Source: Bacteroidales bacterium KHT7 (GTDB lineage: Bacteria > Bacteroidota > Bacteroidia > Bacteroidales > Bacteroidaceae). From it: a stretch of DNA of 64,000 nt. Position numbers and translations under genes: made by a program. The notes under the pieces are model-generated. The model ran no database searches, had not been told where the DNA came from, and worked only from the letters and a program-made list of their open reading frames with translations. The stretch lies in the NCBI GenBank assembly GCA_900102385.1, contig FNBQ01000003.1:68787-132786 (forward strand), written 5' to 3'. Positions 53,711-62,416 of this stretch are shown one piece after another (the stretch's first letter is position 1; each line of letters opens with the position of its first letter).

Positions 53711-54732
53711 AAAGAGTTTCGATAGTAATACTAAACTGGAACGGCAAGGAGATGCTGAGAAAATATCTCCCTTCGGTGCTAAAATTCAGCAATGGCGAGG
53801 ATTTTGAAGTCTGCGTTGCCGACAACGCATCGACCGACTCATCGGTAGAAATGCTGAAAGCCGAGTTTCCGAGCGTGAGAATTGAACAACTCGACATGAA
53901 CTACGGCTTTGCACAAGGCTACAACATCGCGCTGAAGCGCATCGAGGCTGAATATTACATTCTGCTAAACAGCGACGTTGAGGTTACTGAAAACTGGATT
54001 GAGCCGATGCTTCAGTATCTCGACTTCAACCCAGATGTAGCGGCGTGCCAGCCTAAGATTCTGAGCGCGCACGACCACTCAACATTCGAGTATGCCGGGG
54101 CTGCCGGAGGCTACATCGACAAGTACGGCTACCCTTTCTGCCGCGGAAGAATTTTCGACACGGTAGAGAAAGACAACGGGCAGTACGACGAGCCGGCATC
54201 GGTTATGTGGGCAACGGGCGCGGCCTTGATGGTTCGCGCGGCTGATTTTCACAGCATTGGCGGACTCGACCCGAAATTCTTTGCACACATGGAAGAGATT
54301 GACTTCTGTTGGCGACTCCGTTCGCGCGGCAGAGGTATCGTGTACATCCCCGACAGTAAGGTCTTTCATGTTGGCGGCGGAACTCTTCCGAAGAACAATC
54401 CGTTCAAGACGTTCCTGAACTTCAGAAACAATCTGCTGATGCTCTACAAAAACGTTCCAGACGATTGTCTGAAACGCATTATGATTGTCCGCTTCTGGCT
54501 CGACATGCTTGCCATGCTTGTCTTTGCCCTTAAAATGCAGATGGGCGACGCAAAGGCGGTTATCAGAGCGCGAAAGGAGTTCAAAAAACTCAGAAAAACG
54601 CTTTACAAAGACATCAGAAAGCAGAACATGGCTCTTGCAACCAACAAATATCCGGCTGAATGGTGGGACAAAAGTCTGCTGAAAGCCTATCATATAAACG
54701 GAAAAAAGACATTCTCCGAACTAAACTTTTAA
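53707..54732 (+). CDS. Glycosyltransferase family 2 (rhamnosyltransferase-like)
   Basis: A 341-residue GT2: VSIVILNWNGKEMLRKYLPSVL, VADNASTDSSVEML, YILLNSDVEVTENWIEPM (DxD-like), WATGAALMVRAADFHSIGGLDPKFFAHMEEIDFCWRLRSRGRGIVYIPDSKVFH. The ED-type acceptor motif (MEEIDFCWR) is clear, and a C-terminal amphipathic segment follows. It resembles WbbL-like enzymes acting on cell-surface glycans. Translationally coupled to mtaB by an ATGA overlap. Confidence 0.9.
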   Translation: MKRVSIVILNWNGKEMLRKYLPSVLKFSNGEDFEVCVADNASTDSSVEMLKAEFPSVRIEQLDMNYGFAQGYNIALKRIEAEYYILLNSDVEVTENWIEPMLQYLDFNPDVAACQPKILSAHDHSTFEYAGAAGGYIDKYGYPFCRGRIFDTVEKDNGQYDEPASVMWATGAALMVRAADFHSIGGLDPKFFAHMEEIDFCWRLRSRGRGIVYIPDSKVFHVGGGTLPKNNPFKTFLNFRNNLLMLYKNVPDDCLKRIMIVRFWLDMLAMLVFALKMQMGDAKAVIRARKEFKKLRKTLYKDIRKQNMALATNKYPAEWWDKSLLKAYHINGKKTFSELNF

Positions 54733-54735
54733 GTA

Positions 54736-55965
54736 ATGAAAAACATCTGGCTAATCATAGCGACAACCTTTATCTGCACGGCTGCCAAGGCTCAAAACAC
54801 GGTTGTGAACGACCGCAACATCCATTCTGTTCAGTGCGTGGCAAACAACGACTGGAGCCAACTGCCTATAATCGGACTGAACGACGATATGCAGATAAAC
54901 ATCTCGTTCGACGAGTTGTCGCACGATTACCGGAAGTTTCATTACACCATCCGCCATTGCGACCGCAACTGGCAGCCAACCGACATGCTCGACTCGGAAT
55001 ACATCAGCGGATTCAACGACCAGACAATTGACGACTACGCGCAATCGATGAACACGACAGTTCCGTTTAACCACTACTCCATCGCGCTGCCAAACGAACA
55101 GATTCAGTTCAAACTATCTGGAAACTACAAACTTATAGTCTTCGAAGATGGAAAAAGTGAAGAAGAACCGTCGTTCACCACTAATTTCCACGTCGTTGAC
55201 AGAAAAATCCTCGTCGGAGCGACAATTTCGGGAAATACCGACATCAATAACCGAACTACGAGCCAGCAACTCGACATCAGCATGAATCTGACATCGATGC
55301 GCATTAACTACTGCAAAACTGAACTGACAACCATCGTTACGCAAAACCGACGATACGAAACCCGACGGAGCGTCGAGCCGAGTTACATAAGCAGTTCGGC
55401 TCTGAAATTTGAGCACAACAGAGATTTGATTTTCGACGGAAACAATGAATACCGACGCTTTGAGGTTACAAACCATCTTAACGGAACGATGGGCGTTGAC
55501 CGCATAAGATGGAACAAGGCTGAAGAACATTTCGATGTTTTTCTGTTCGAAGATGAGCCACGTCAAAACTACTCGTACGACGAGGATAAAAACGGACTTT
55601 TCTACATCCGAAACGAGAATCGCGAAGACATAGACACCGAGAGCGACTACATGCTCGTTCACTTCAGTCTAAAAAGCGAACCGCTTGTTAATGAGCGAGT
55701 TTTTATAAACGGCGCATTTACCGGCGGCTGTTTCATTCCGGAGTACGAGATGCAATATAATACGCTTACGCAACGCTACGAACAAGCAGTATTGCTTAAG
55801 CAAGGTCAGTACAACTACTTGTATACCAACCAGAAAGGCAAGCCTCTTGCCGACATCGAAGGCAATTTTTACGAAACCCGAAACGAATATCAGATTTTCG
55901 TCTACTACCATCCTTTCGGAGCGCGCTACGACCAACTTATCGGCTTCTGCCAGCAGAAAAATTAG
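54736..55965 (+). CDS. DUF5103 protein (type IX secretion Plug family)
   Basis: A 409-residue exported protein with a signal peptide (to CTAAKAQ, about residue 19). Features: VNDRNIHSVQCVANNDWSQLPIIGLNDDMQINISFDELSHDYRKFHYTIRHCDRNWQPTDMLDSEYISGF, the N-terminal domain of the DUF5103 family, which includes the Plug protein that closes the SprA channel of the type IX system in Flavobacterium. Whether this organism has T9SS cannot be told from this window. It starts 3 bases after the GT2 gene and its stop overlaps the convergent nucleotidase stop by 4 bases. Confidence 0.85.
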   Translation: MKNIWLIIATTFICTAAKAQNTVVNDRNIHSVQCVANNDWSQLPIIGLNDDMQINISFDELSHDYRKFHYTIRHCDRNWQPTDMLDSEYISGFNDQTIDDYAQSMNTTVPFNHYSIALPNEQIQFKLSGNYKLIVFEDGKSEEEPSFTTNFHVVDRKILVGATISGNTDINNRTTSQQLDISMNLTSMRINYCKTELTTIVTQNRRYETRRSVEPSYISSSALKFEHNRDLIFDGNNEYRRFEVTNHLNGTMGVDRIRWNKAEEHFDVFLFEDEPRQNYSYDEDKNGLFYIRNENREDIDTESDYMLVHFSLKSEPLVNERVFINGAFTGGCFIPEYEMQYNTLTQRYEQAVLLKQGQYNYLYTNQKGKPLADIEGNFYETRNEYQIFVYYHPFGARYDQLIGFCQQKN

Positions 55966-57650
55966 TCATCGAAGAGCAAGCGTGCATCTCTCGCAGCCGC
56001 CTTCCGGCACCAGTCCTCGGGCACAAACTTCCAGTTGTTGAATGGCTTAGGGTCAATCCGTTGTTTTTTCTCGATATATTCAGTAATGTAATATCTGATG
56101 TCGTAAGGCGTGGCATCCACCACCCTGCTTTCAAGTTCATCGTGCGGAATTCCGCAGCCCTTCGTCAGAATCTCGCCACCGCCGTTGGCACGATAGGCAT
56201 TCATCGCCACAGTATAATCGGCATCCATGCTGAAAGGCTCGCCGTTTCGCATACTTTTTATCGAAATCTTCTCGCCGGCAGGTTTAGTTACATCGACCTC
56301 ATAGACGATTCCGACAGCCGAATCGAAGTTGAAATTCGGATTTTTGAAACCGTAATGGCGCGGCGCGTTCGTTGTGTCGAGCAGCAGCAGATGGTCGTCG
56401 GGCGAAGTCATAACATCGACCCACTTCATGTAACTGTATTCCAGATAATCCTTTATCTCGCTGCCCTTCAGACGCATTGTGTAGAGCGAATTTTCGTATC
56501 GGTAGAACTTGAACATATCGCGCATGGTAAGCGCGCCGCCGCGAAGCACCGAATTGTACGACAGAGGCGCGGCAAAGCTCACATCAGCCCCCGTTTTGCT
56601 TAGCTGAACTTGATGAATGAAATCGACAAAGGCACACGGACCGAAATACGCCTTGTTCTCCTCAATCTGATGCTTAATCTCGCCCACACGATGAGAAACG
56701 TAACTCTTTACGGCATAATACTGCGCGCGGAACTGCTGAAAAAGTTCGTTTCCGTTGATGTCTAAATCATGAATGTCGGCAAGCTGCGGATTTATCTTCT
56801 TGTCAACAACCTTGCCGTCGCACTTCGTTACAATCATCTCCACATCGCTCACCTTGTAGGCGTTTGCTCCCGGATCGATGCAGCAGACCTTTTCGCCGCA
56901 GGTGTTCTCAATCCAGTCGAGACGGCGCACATGGTCGTGCCCAAAGAAAACGATGTCGAATCCCGGCACTTGCTGAGCCACCTCCCACGATGCGTTCTCC
57001 TTGCCGTCGGGCATCACCATTCCCTCGTCCTTGCCTGAATGGAACAATCCAACAAGAACATCGGGCTTCTCTTCTTCCTTGATACGATTTACCCAATATT
57101 TGGCAGACTCGAGCATATCGACAGGCTTCAGACCGTTCCAAAGGCGATGCGGAAACCAGTTGGCAAGCATCGGCGACGTTAGTCCGAGCACGGCAATCTT
57201 AACGCCTTCGCGATGGAGTATTATATAAGGTGTAAAATAAGGCCCGCCAGTCTTTTCGTTCAGAATATTTGCTGCCAGAATCGGAAAATCGCATTGCTCA
57301 ACGAAACGGTCGTAAACCTCGTGCCCCGTCTCAATGTCGTGGTTTCCGATGGTGCAGGCATCGAATTTCATGTAGTTCATCATCTGCGCCGCTAGATGCT
57401 TTGAGCACGTATCGACAACATTGTAGAAATATGCCGACGGCTGTCCCTGAAGCATGTCGCCACCGTCGAGCAGGACGAGCGCGTCTTTGTATTTCTCGCG
57501 CTGTTCAGCAACGTAAGTGTGCAGTCGGCACAGGCTTCCGATACTGGCATTTCCCGAACGGTCGCGAATGAAATCGTACGGAAAATAATTGCCGTGAATA
57601 TCTGTACAATGAACGAATTTTAGTCTGACTTCCTTATTGTTTTCCATCAT
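55962..57650 (-). CDS. Metallophosphoesterase / 5'-nucleotidase, no visible signal peptide
   Basis: A 562-residue two-domain enzyme of the UshA type. N-terminal calcineurin-like domain: LKFVHCTDIHGNYFP, LDGGDMLQGQPSAYF, CTIGNHDIETG, VGLFHSGKDEG, FFGHDHVRRLDW, all metal ligands present. C-terminal 5'-nucleotidase domain with substrate-binding aromatic segments (FAAPLSYNSVLRGGALTMRDMFKFYRYENSLYTMRLKGSEIKDYLE; YTVAMNAYRANGGGEIL). Family members are normally exported, but this one begins MMENNKEVRLKF with no hydrophobic segment, so it appears cytoplasmic. Possible substrates are nucleotides or nucleotide sugars. Could be a start-site problem, but no upstream in-frame signal peptide was seen. Confidence 0.88.
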   Translation of the reverse strand: MMENNKEVRLKFVHCTDIHGNYFPYDFIRDRSGNASIGSLCRLHTYVAEQREKYKDALVLLDGGDMLQGQPSAYFYNVVDTCSKHLAAQMMNYMKFDACTIGNHDIETGHEVYDRFVEQCDFPILAANILNEKTGGPYFTPYIILHREGVKIAVLGLTSPMLANWFPHRLWNGLKPVDMLESAKYWVNRIKEEEKPDVLVGLFHSGKDEGMVMPDGKENASWEVAQQVPGFDIVFFGHDHVRRLDWIENTCGEKVCCIDPGANAYKVSDVEMIVTKCDGKVVDKKINPQLADIHDLDINGNELFQQFRAQYYAVKSYVSHRVGEIKHQIEENKAYFGPCAFVDFIHQVQLSKTGADVSFAAPLSYNSVLRGGALTMRDMFKFYRYENSLYTMRLKGSEIKDYLEYSYMKWVDVMTSPDDHLLLLDTTNAPRHYGFKNPNFNFDSAVGIVYEVDVTKPAGEKISIKSMRNGEPFSMDADYTVAMNAYRANGGGEILTKGCGIPHDELESRVVDATPYDIRYYITEYIEKKQRIDPKPFNNWKFVPEDWCRKAAARDARLLFDD

Positions 57651-57740
57651 CTGTTATTTGCAATGCGAATTTAGCAAAAAATCACGTTTCGTGCAACTGA
57701 ATGGCATTTATTTTGCAGAGTGCAAAACAAAAAAACTATT

Positions 57741-58448
57741 ATGGCAGTTGATTACTACAAAGTTCTAGGTATTGACAGAAACACTCCGCAGAAGGACATT
57801 AAGAGTGCCTACCGCAAGAGAAGCAAGCAGTTCCATCCCGACTTGCATCCCGACGATCCGAAGGCAGAAGCCAAGTTCAAGAAACTTCAGGAGGCTTACA
57901 ACGTGCTGGGCGACGAGAACAAGCGCAAACTCTACGACCAGTATGGCGAGAATTGGGAGAACATGAGCAAGATGGGCGGCGATCCGTTTGGAGGTGCAGG
58001 CGGCTTTGGCGGCGGCAATCCGTTTGGAGGCGGAAATCCTTTCGGAGGAGGTTTCGGAGGAGGCGGATTCAACACGTCCGACCTCGGCGACATCTTCAGC
58101 CAGATGTTTGGCGGAATGGGCGGCAGCCGAAGACGAAGTTCGGGAGGCTGCGGCGGCAGTTGTCATTCTCAGCCTGAGCCTGAGGAAACGCTGAGCACCG
58201 TAAACATCGACATGTACACCGCTCTGCTTGGCGGCGAAGTCATTGTTCAGACTCCGAGCGGAAGCAAAATAAAGCTTAAAGTTAAGCCTTGCACGCAAAA
58301 CGGCACAAAGGTTAAACTTGCTGGTAAGGGCAAGCCGAAGAGCAACGGATATTATTCCGACCTTATTATAACGTACAACGTTACGCTGCCCGAGTCGCTG
58401 TCGGACAAGCAGAAATCGCTTCTCGAGCAGATGCGAAATGCAGGATAA
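57741..58448 (+). CDS. cbpA: DnaJ-like co-chaperone (CbpA type)
   Basis: A 235-residue Hsp40. J domain at residues 1-65 with His32-Pro33-Asp34, a Gly/Phe-rich region at about 78-125 (GGAGGFGGGNPFGGGNPFGGG), then a single C-terminal substrate-binding domain (DMYTALLGGEVIVQTPSGSKIKLKVKPCTQNGTKVKLAGKGKP). It lacks the four CxxCxGxG zinc motifs of DnaJ, and is shorter than E. coli CbpA (about 306), with only one of two C-terminal subdomains. Stimulates DnaK. The ATG at 57741 is used; an upstream ATG at 57720 adds a non-family leader. Confidence 0.9.
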   Translation: MAVDYYKVLGIDRNTPQKDIKSAYRKRSKQFHPDLHPDDPKAEAKFKKLQEAYNVLGDENKRKLYDQYGENWENMSKMGGDPFGGAGGFGGGNPFGGGNPFGGGFGGGGFNTSDLGDIFSQMFGGMGGSRRRSSGGCGGSCHSQPEPEETLSTVNIDMYTALLGGEVIVQTPSGSKIKLKVKPCTQNGTKVKLAGKGKPKSNGYYSDLIITYNVTLPESLSDKQKSLLEQMRNAG

Positions 58449-58449
58449 T

Positions 58450-58500
58450 AAAGAAAATGCCTTTCATTCTGAAAATCAGCAGGATGAAAGACATTTCTTT
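58450..58500. terminator. Bidirectional terminator between cbpA and the PfkB kinase gene
   Basis: AAAGAAAATG and CTTTCATTCTG (58451-58471) pair with CAG, GGATGAAAG and CATTTCTTT (58477-58500) with three mismatches, giving a long stem with T runs at both ends. It serves the two convergent genes. Confidence 0.8.
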
Positions 58501-59424
58501 TTATAGTCTGCGGCTTGCACCGAATTCTTTCGAAACTGAATTGTTAACACTCTGGCACACCTCGGCCGAGAAATCGGTGGCGCACTCTATGAGTTTTTGC
58601 CATTGCTCTGCCGACAGATTCTGAAGGTCGTTCTTGCAGACATCATACTTAATCAGACCGTAAACAAAGCCGGCGTTGAAGTTATCGCCCGCGCCGATGG
58701 TGCTCACCGTCTCAACCTGCTTTACATCGTACTCGCCGCTAAAGTTTGCCGTGCGCAGCGAAACGCTCTTTCCGGCATTGGTACAGATGAAGCAAGGCAC
58801 ATGAAACTTTAGTTTCTCGTCGAAAAGGCGGTCGGCATCGTGCATTCCGTACATCACATCAAAATCGTCGGCAGAACCACGGAAAACGCTGCACATCTCC
58901 ATGTTTTCGAGGATTGACGACTGAAGTCGCACAAACTCGTCTTTATGGTTGGCGCGATAGTTTATGTCGTAATACAGAATTGCGCCGCGCTCGTAGGCAT
59001 ACTGCAAAAATTGCAGAGTCTTTGGTCTGAGCACCGGATTTATAACGAAATACGAGCCAAACATCACGATGTCGTCGCGGTTTATCTCAGGCAATACAAG
59101 TTCGAAATTATTCTTGTTGTAATCCTTGTAAAACGAATAGTTGGCATCGTTATTCTCATCGAGGAAAGCCAACGAAATGGGCGATTTTCCTTCGGGATAC
59201 ACACTAACGTATTCCGTTCCGACGCCGTTCTCTTTCATGAAGTTGATGATATTGTTGCCAACGTGGTCGTTGCCGATTTCCGTAATCATCGATACGGGCA
59301 CACCGCATCTGCCAAGCGAAATCACACCGTTGAAAGTAGAACCTCCCGGAACCGCCGCCACAGGCTGCTCGTTCCTGAAAATAATGTCGAGAATAGTCTC
59401 TCCTATTCCTATTACCTTTCGCAT
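58501..59424 (-). CDS. PfkB-family carbohydrate kinase (fructokinase-like)
   Basis: A 307-residue ribokinase-fold enzyme. It begins MRKVIGIGETILDIIF, has GGSTFNGVISLGRCGVPVSMITEIGNDHVG (sugar lid and GG motif), a DENNDANYSFYKDYNKN substrate segment, and the C-terminal VSTIGAGDNFNAGFVYGL motif with the catalytic Asp of GAGD. Probably phosphorylates fructose or a related sugar. It follows nadE by 21 bases on the same strand and may be transcribed with it. Confidence 0.92.
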   Translation of the reverse strand: MRKVIGIGETILDIIFRNEQPVAAVPGGSTFNGVISLGRCGVPVSMITEIGNDHVGNNIINFMKENGVGTEYVSVYPEGKSPISLAFLDENNDANYSFYKDYNKNNFELVLPEINRDDIVMFGSYFVINPVLRPKTLQFLQYAYERGAILYYDINYRANHKDEFVRLQSSILENMEMCSVFRGSADDFDVMYGMHDADRLFDEKLKFHVPCFICTNAGKSVSLRTANFSGEYDVKQVETVSTIGAGDNFNAGFVYGLIKYDVCKNDLQNLSAEQWQKLIECATDFSAEVCQSVNNSVSKEFGASRRL

Positions 59425-59445
59425 CTTATTGTTATTTTTAATAAT

Positions 59446-61485
59446 CTACAGATTTTCACACTCTTTCACCCAAAGATTGTACGAAGCATCGCTCGGCATT
59501 CGCCAATCACCTCGCGGACTGAGTGTTACGCTACCAACCTTAGGACCATCAGGCAAGCACGAACGCTTGAACTGCTGGGTAAAGAAGCGACGGCAGAATG
59601 TCTTCAGCCACTTCTTTATTGTCTCATCATCATAATATCCTACGATGCCGGCAGAAACGTATTTCGTATTGTACGATGTGTCGCCGTTCTCCGCTGCCTT
59701 TCTGCCCTCTTCGTTCTGCTTTTGGAAGGCAATTTTGGCAAGATAGTAGATTTTTGAAGGACGGAAACCGAATCGGAGCATATTGTAAAGAAAGAAGTCG
59801 TGCAACTCGTAAGGACCGACCAAATCCTCGGTTTTCTGCTTGATGTTGCCGTTCTCATCTGCCGGGATGAGTTCGGGACTGATAGGCGTATCGACGATGT
59901 CAAGAAGCGTTGTACGCGCCAGTTCGTTTACGACATCAGAATTTGCGACCCATGCCACCAAATGCTTTACCAAAGTCTTTGGAATGCTGCAATTTACGCC
60001 GTAGTTACTCATGTGGTCGGCATTGTATGTTGCCCAGCCAAGAGCGAGTTCTGACAAGTCGCCAGTTCCAACAACAAAGCCGTTCATCTGGTTGGCAACA
60101 TCCATCAGCACCTGAGTTCTCTCGCGCGCCTGACCGTTCTCGTACGTTACGCTATAATCATCAAGAGGATGGTTAATATCCTTAAAATGCTGAATGCAAG
60201 CATCTTTTATGCTGATTTCGCGCATCGTTATGCCGAGCGACTCCATCAGTTTTATAGAGTTGTTGTATGTTCTTCCAGTTGTCCCGAAACCCGGCATCGT
60301 TACGCCCACAATGCCCTTGCGGTCGCGCTTAAGTTTGTCGAATGTCTTTACACATACGAGCAGAGCCAAGGTTGAATCCAATCCGCCCGAAATGCCGAGA
60401 ACCACGGTCTGCGCGTTAGTATGAACAATGCGCTTTGCGAGTCCAGCAACCTGAATGTTGAATATTTCCTCGCATCTCTCATCGAGAGCCTTTCCTGTTG
60501 GAACAAACGGATGCGGATTCACTCTTCTTGTAAGTTCCATTTCCTGCTCCTGACTGTATCTGTCGCGTTCAACGAAGGTCACGAAATCGTTGTCTTTCTC
60601 GGTTCGCTGAAGAAGCGTCTGCGAGTAGGTTTTGTTAACCATTCGCTCGTTTCTGATTTTCTCAACGTCAATCTCGCCCAAGACAAGTTGCTCGTCGTAG
60701 TCGAAGCGGCGGCTCTGCGCAATGAACGAACCGTTCTCGCAGATGTAGGCGTTTCCGGCAAAGACGAGGTCTTGCGTAGACTCGCCGAATCCGCACGATG
60801 CGTACACATATCCGGCCATACAGCGTGCCGACTGAGACGAGATGAGGTTCATGCGATAGTTATGCTTTCCGATTACTTCGTTACTTCCCGACAGGTTGAA
60901 GATGATGTCAGCTCCCTTCAGCACAAGCTCGTTGCTCGGCGGATTTACAGCCCACAAATCCTCGCAAAGTTCAATTCCGAAATTGAACTTGCTGCTACTG
61001 AACACCTTATTTATATAAACGTATCCGTTGATATCGTTCTCCAAGTCGAGCGATGAGCGGAAAACCGTATCGTTCAGCAAGTTGTCTGCCGACGAGAACC
61101 AGCGGAGTTCGTAAAATTCCTTGTAGTTTGGCATGTAAGTCTTAGGAACATAGCCTATCACGCGTCCCTCCTGAACCAAGGCAGCTATGTTGTAGAGGCA
61201 TCCGTTAAGGCGAAGCGGCAAACCGACAATAGCCAGAATCTCCAAATCGGCAGTCTCGCCTACAATCCGGTCGAGTGCCTTCTCAGCCTCATCAAGCAGA
61301 AGCGAGTTGAAGAACAGGTCTTGACAGGTGTAGCCCGTTATACACAATTCGGGAAAGCAGATGACGTCCACCTTCTGTTCATCTGCCTTTTTTATCATAG
61401 AAATAATGTGCTCAACATTAAACTCACAGTCGGCAACCTTCACAGCAGGAACAGCAGCCGCAACCTTTACGAAACCGTATTTCAT
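59446..61485 (-). CDS. nadE: Glutamine-dependent NAD+ synthetase
   Basis: A 679-residue enzyme that amidates nicotinic acid adenine dinucleotide to NAD+. The N-terminal nitrilase-like glutaminase has the Glu-Lys-Cys triad: Glu in VICFPELCITGY, Lys in YVPKTYMPNY, Cys in FGIELCEDLWA. The C-terminal synthetase has the PP-loop VLGISGGLDSTLALLV, plus VVGTGDLSELALGWATYNADHMSNYGVN. The length fits the long glutamine-dependent form. I place the start at the ATG at 61485 (MKYGFVKVAAA); an ATG at 61605 adds 40 residues and lies upstream of the -7 box (61509-61516). Confidence 0.97.
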   Translation of the reverse strand: MKYGFVKVAAAVPAVKVADCEFNVEHIISMIKKADEQKVDVICFPELCITGYTCQDLFFNSLLLDEAEKALDRIVGETADLEILAIVGLPLRLNGCLYNIAALVQEGRVIGYVPKTYMPNYKEFYELRWFSSADNLLNDTVFRSSLDLENDINGYVYINKVFSSSKFNFGIELCEDLWAVNPPSNELVLKGADIIFNLSGSNEVIGKHNYRMNLISSQSARCMAGYVYASCGFGESTQDLVFAGNAYICENGSFIAQSRRFDYDEQLVLGEIDVEKIRNERMVNKTYSQTLLQRTEKDNDFVTFVERDRYSQEQEMELTRRVNPHPFVPTGKALDERCEEIFNIQVAGLAKRIVHTNAQTVVLGISGGLDSTLALLVCVKTFDKLKRDRKGIVGVTMPGFGTTGRTYNNSIKLMESLGITMREISIKDACIQHFKDINHPLDDYSVTYENGQARERTQVLMDVANQMNGFVVGTGDLSELALGWATYNADHMSNYGVNCSIPKTLVKHLVAWVANSDVVNELARTTLLDIVDTPISPELIPADENGNIKQKTEDLVGPYELHDFFLYNMLRFGFRPSKIYYLAKIAFQKQNEEGRKAAENGDTSYNTKYVSAGIVGYYDDETIKKWLKTFCRRFFTQQFKRSCLPDGPKVGSVTLSPRGDWRMPSDASYNLWVKECENL

Positions 61486-61508
61486 ACTATTTTTTATTTT
61501 TGTCGGGG

Positions 61509-61516
61509 CAAAGTTA
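61509..61516 (-). promoter_or_regulatory. -7 box of nadE
   Basis: Minus-strand TAACTTTG fits TAnnTTTG and lies 23 bases before the nadE ATG at 61485, which excludes the longer reading frame. Confidence 0.55.
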
Positions 61517-61609
61517 AATATTTTTAAACGATTCTGCCACCCTGCCAAATATTTATTTTTCGGCAATCTGAAACAAGACATTTTATTTACGAAAATTTTT
61601 AACAAAATA

Positions 61610-61640
61610 TTTGTTTTTTAGATTTTATTTTTTACCTTTG
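61610..61640 (+). promoter_or_regulatory. Promoter of the rubrerythrin gene
   Basis: TTTG (61610-61613), 19 bp, TACCTTTG (61633-61640): full match. The ATG is 52 bases downstream. Confidence 0.85.
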
Positions 61641-61692
61641 CGAATACCAAACAAATATTATAAAATAGAACTTAACTTTAATACATCAAGAT

Positions 61693-62244
61693 ATGAAGAA
61701 AAAATTTATTTGTGCTGTTTGCGGCTATATTTACGAAGGTACAGAAGCTCCGGAAAAGTGTCCACAATGCGGAGCAAAATCTGATAAGTTTACTGAGGTT
61801 AAGGATGACGGAAGCCTTACTTTCGTATGCGAGCATACCCTCGGAATTGCCAAGGGTATAAATCCCGAACTTCTGCAAGGATTGCACGACCACTTTAACG
61901 GCGAATGCAGCGAGGTTGGAATGTATCTGGCAATGAGCCGACAGGCCGACCGCGAAGGCTACCCAGAGATTGCCGAGGCGTTTAAACGCTACGCATGGGA
62001 AGAGGCTGAACACGCAGCCAAGATTTGCGAGATGTTAGGCGAACTGGTTTGGGACACCAAGACCAACGTTGAGAAGCGCATGAATGCCGAGGCCGGTGCA
62101 TGCGAGGGCAAGGCACATCTGGCAAAGATTGCCAAAAATGAGAATCTCGATGCCATCCACGACTCTATCCACGAAATGGCAAGAGACGAGGCAAGACACG
62201 GAGCCGGATTCCAAGGCTTATACAACAGATACTTCAAAAAGTAA
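61693..62244 (+). CDS. rbr: Rubrerythrin, reverse domain order (NADH peroxidase)
   Basis: A 183-residue peroxide-reducing di-iron protein. The rubredoxin-like domain is N-terminal (Cys7, Cys10, Cys23, Cys26 in ICAVCGY and EKCPQCGAK), followed by the ferritin-like four-helix domain with the iron ligands ([54 protein letters not shown]). This order is that of reverse rubrerythrins from anaerobes. It reduces H2O2 in the cytoplasm. Its own strong promoter precedes it and a hairpin follows. Confidence 0.95.
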   Translation: MKKKFICAVCGYIYEGTEAPEKCPQCGAKSDKFTEVKDDGSLTFVCEHTLGIAKGINPELLQGLHDHFNGECSEVGMYLAMSRQADREGYPEIAEAFKRYAWEEAEHAAKICEMLGELVWDTKTNVEKRMNAEAGACEGKAHLAKIAKNENLDAIHDSIHEMARDEARHGAGFQGLYNRYFKK

Positions 62245-62302
62245 GTTAAAGATACTAGGGTTATTAAGGTAAAGAGGATAGTTTTAGGTAACAAACAGAC
62301 AG

Positions 62303-62335
62303 AAGGCGTGCCATAGCGATTACGGTGCGCCTTTA
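62303..62335 (+). terminator. Hairpin after rubrerythrin gene
   Basis: AAGGCGTGCC (62303-62312) pairs with GGTGCGCCTT (62324-62333) in 10 bp with two G-U pairs. The following T run is short. Confidence 0.65.
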
Positions 62336-62348
62336 TTATGCTGTATTT

Positions 62349-62380
62349 TTTGCACAAAACGCAAGATTTGTATATATTTG
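62349..62380 (+). promoter_or_regulatory. Promoter of the AT-rich lipoprotein gene
   Basis: TTTG (62349-62352), 20 bp, TATATTTG (62373-62380). The lipoprotein ATG at 62417 lies 36 bases downstream; longer frames from 62378 start inside the -7 box. Confidence 0.8.
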
Positions 62381-62416
62381 CCGATGTTATTTCAGAACTA
62401 CAACAAAATTCAAAAA

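Noticed and set aside
61486-61605. N-terminal extension of NadE from 61605
   Set aside because: It precedes the -7 box, is rich in Lys, Asn and Phe codons from A/T-rich intergenic DNA, and is not part of the glutaminase domain.
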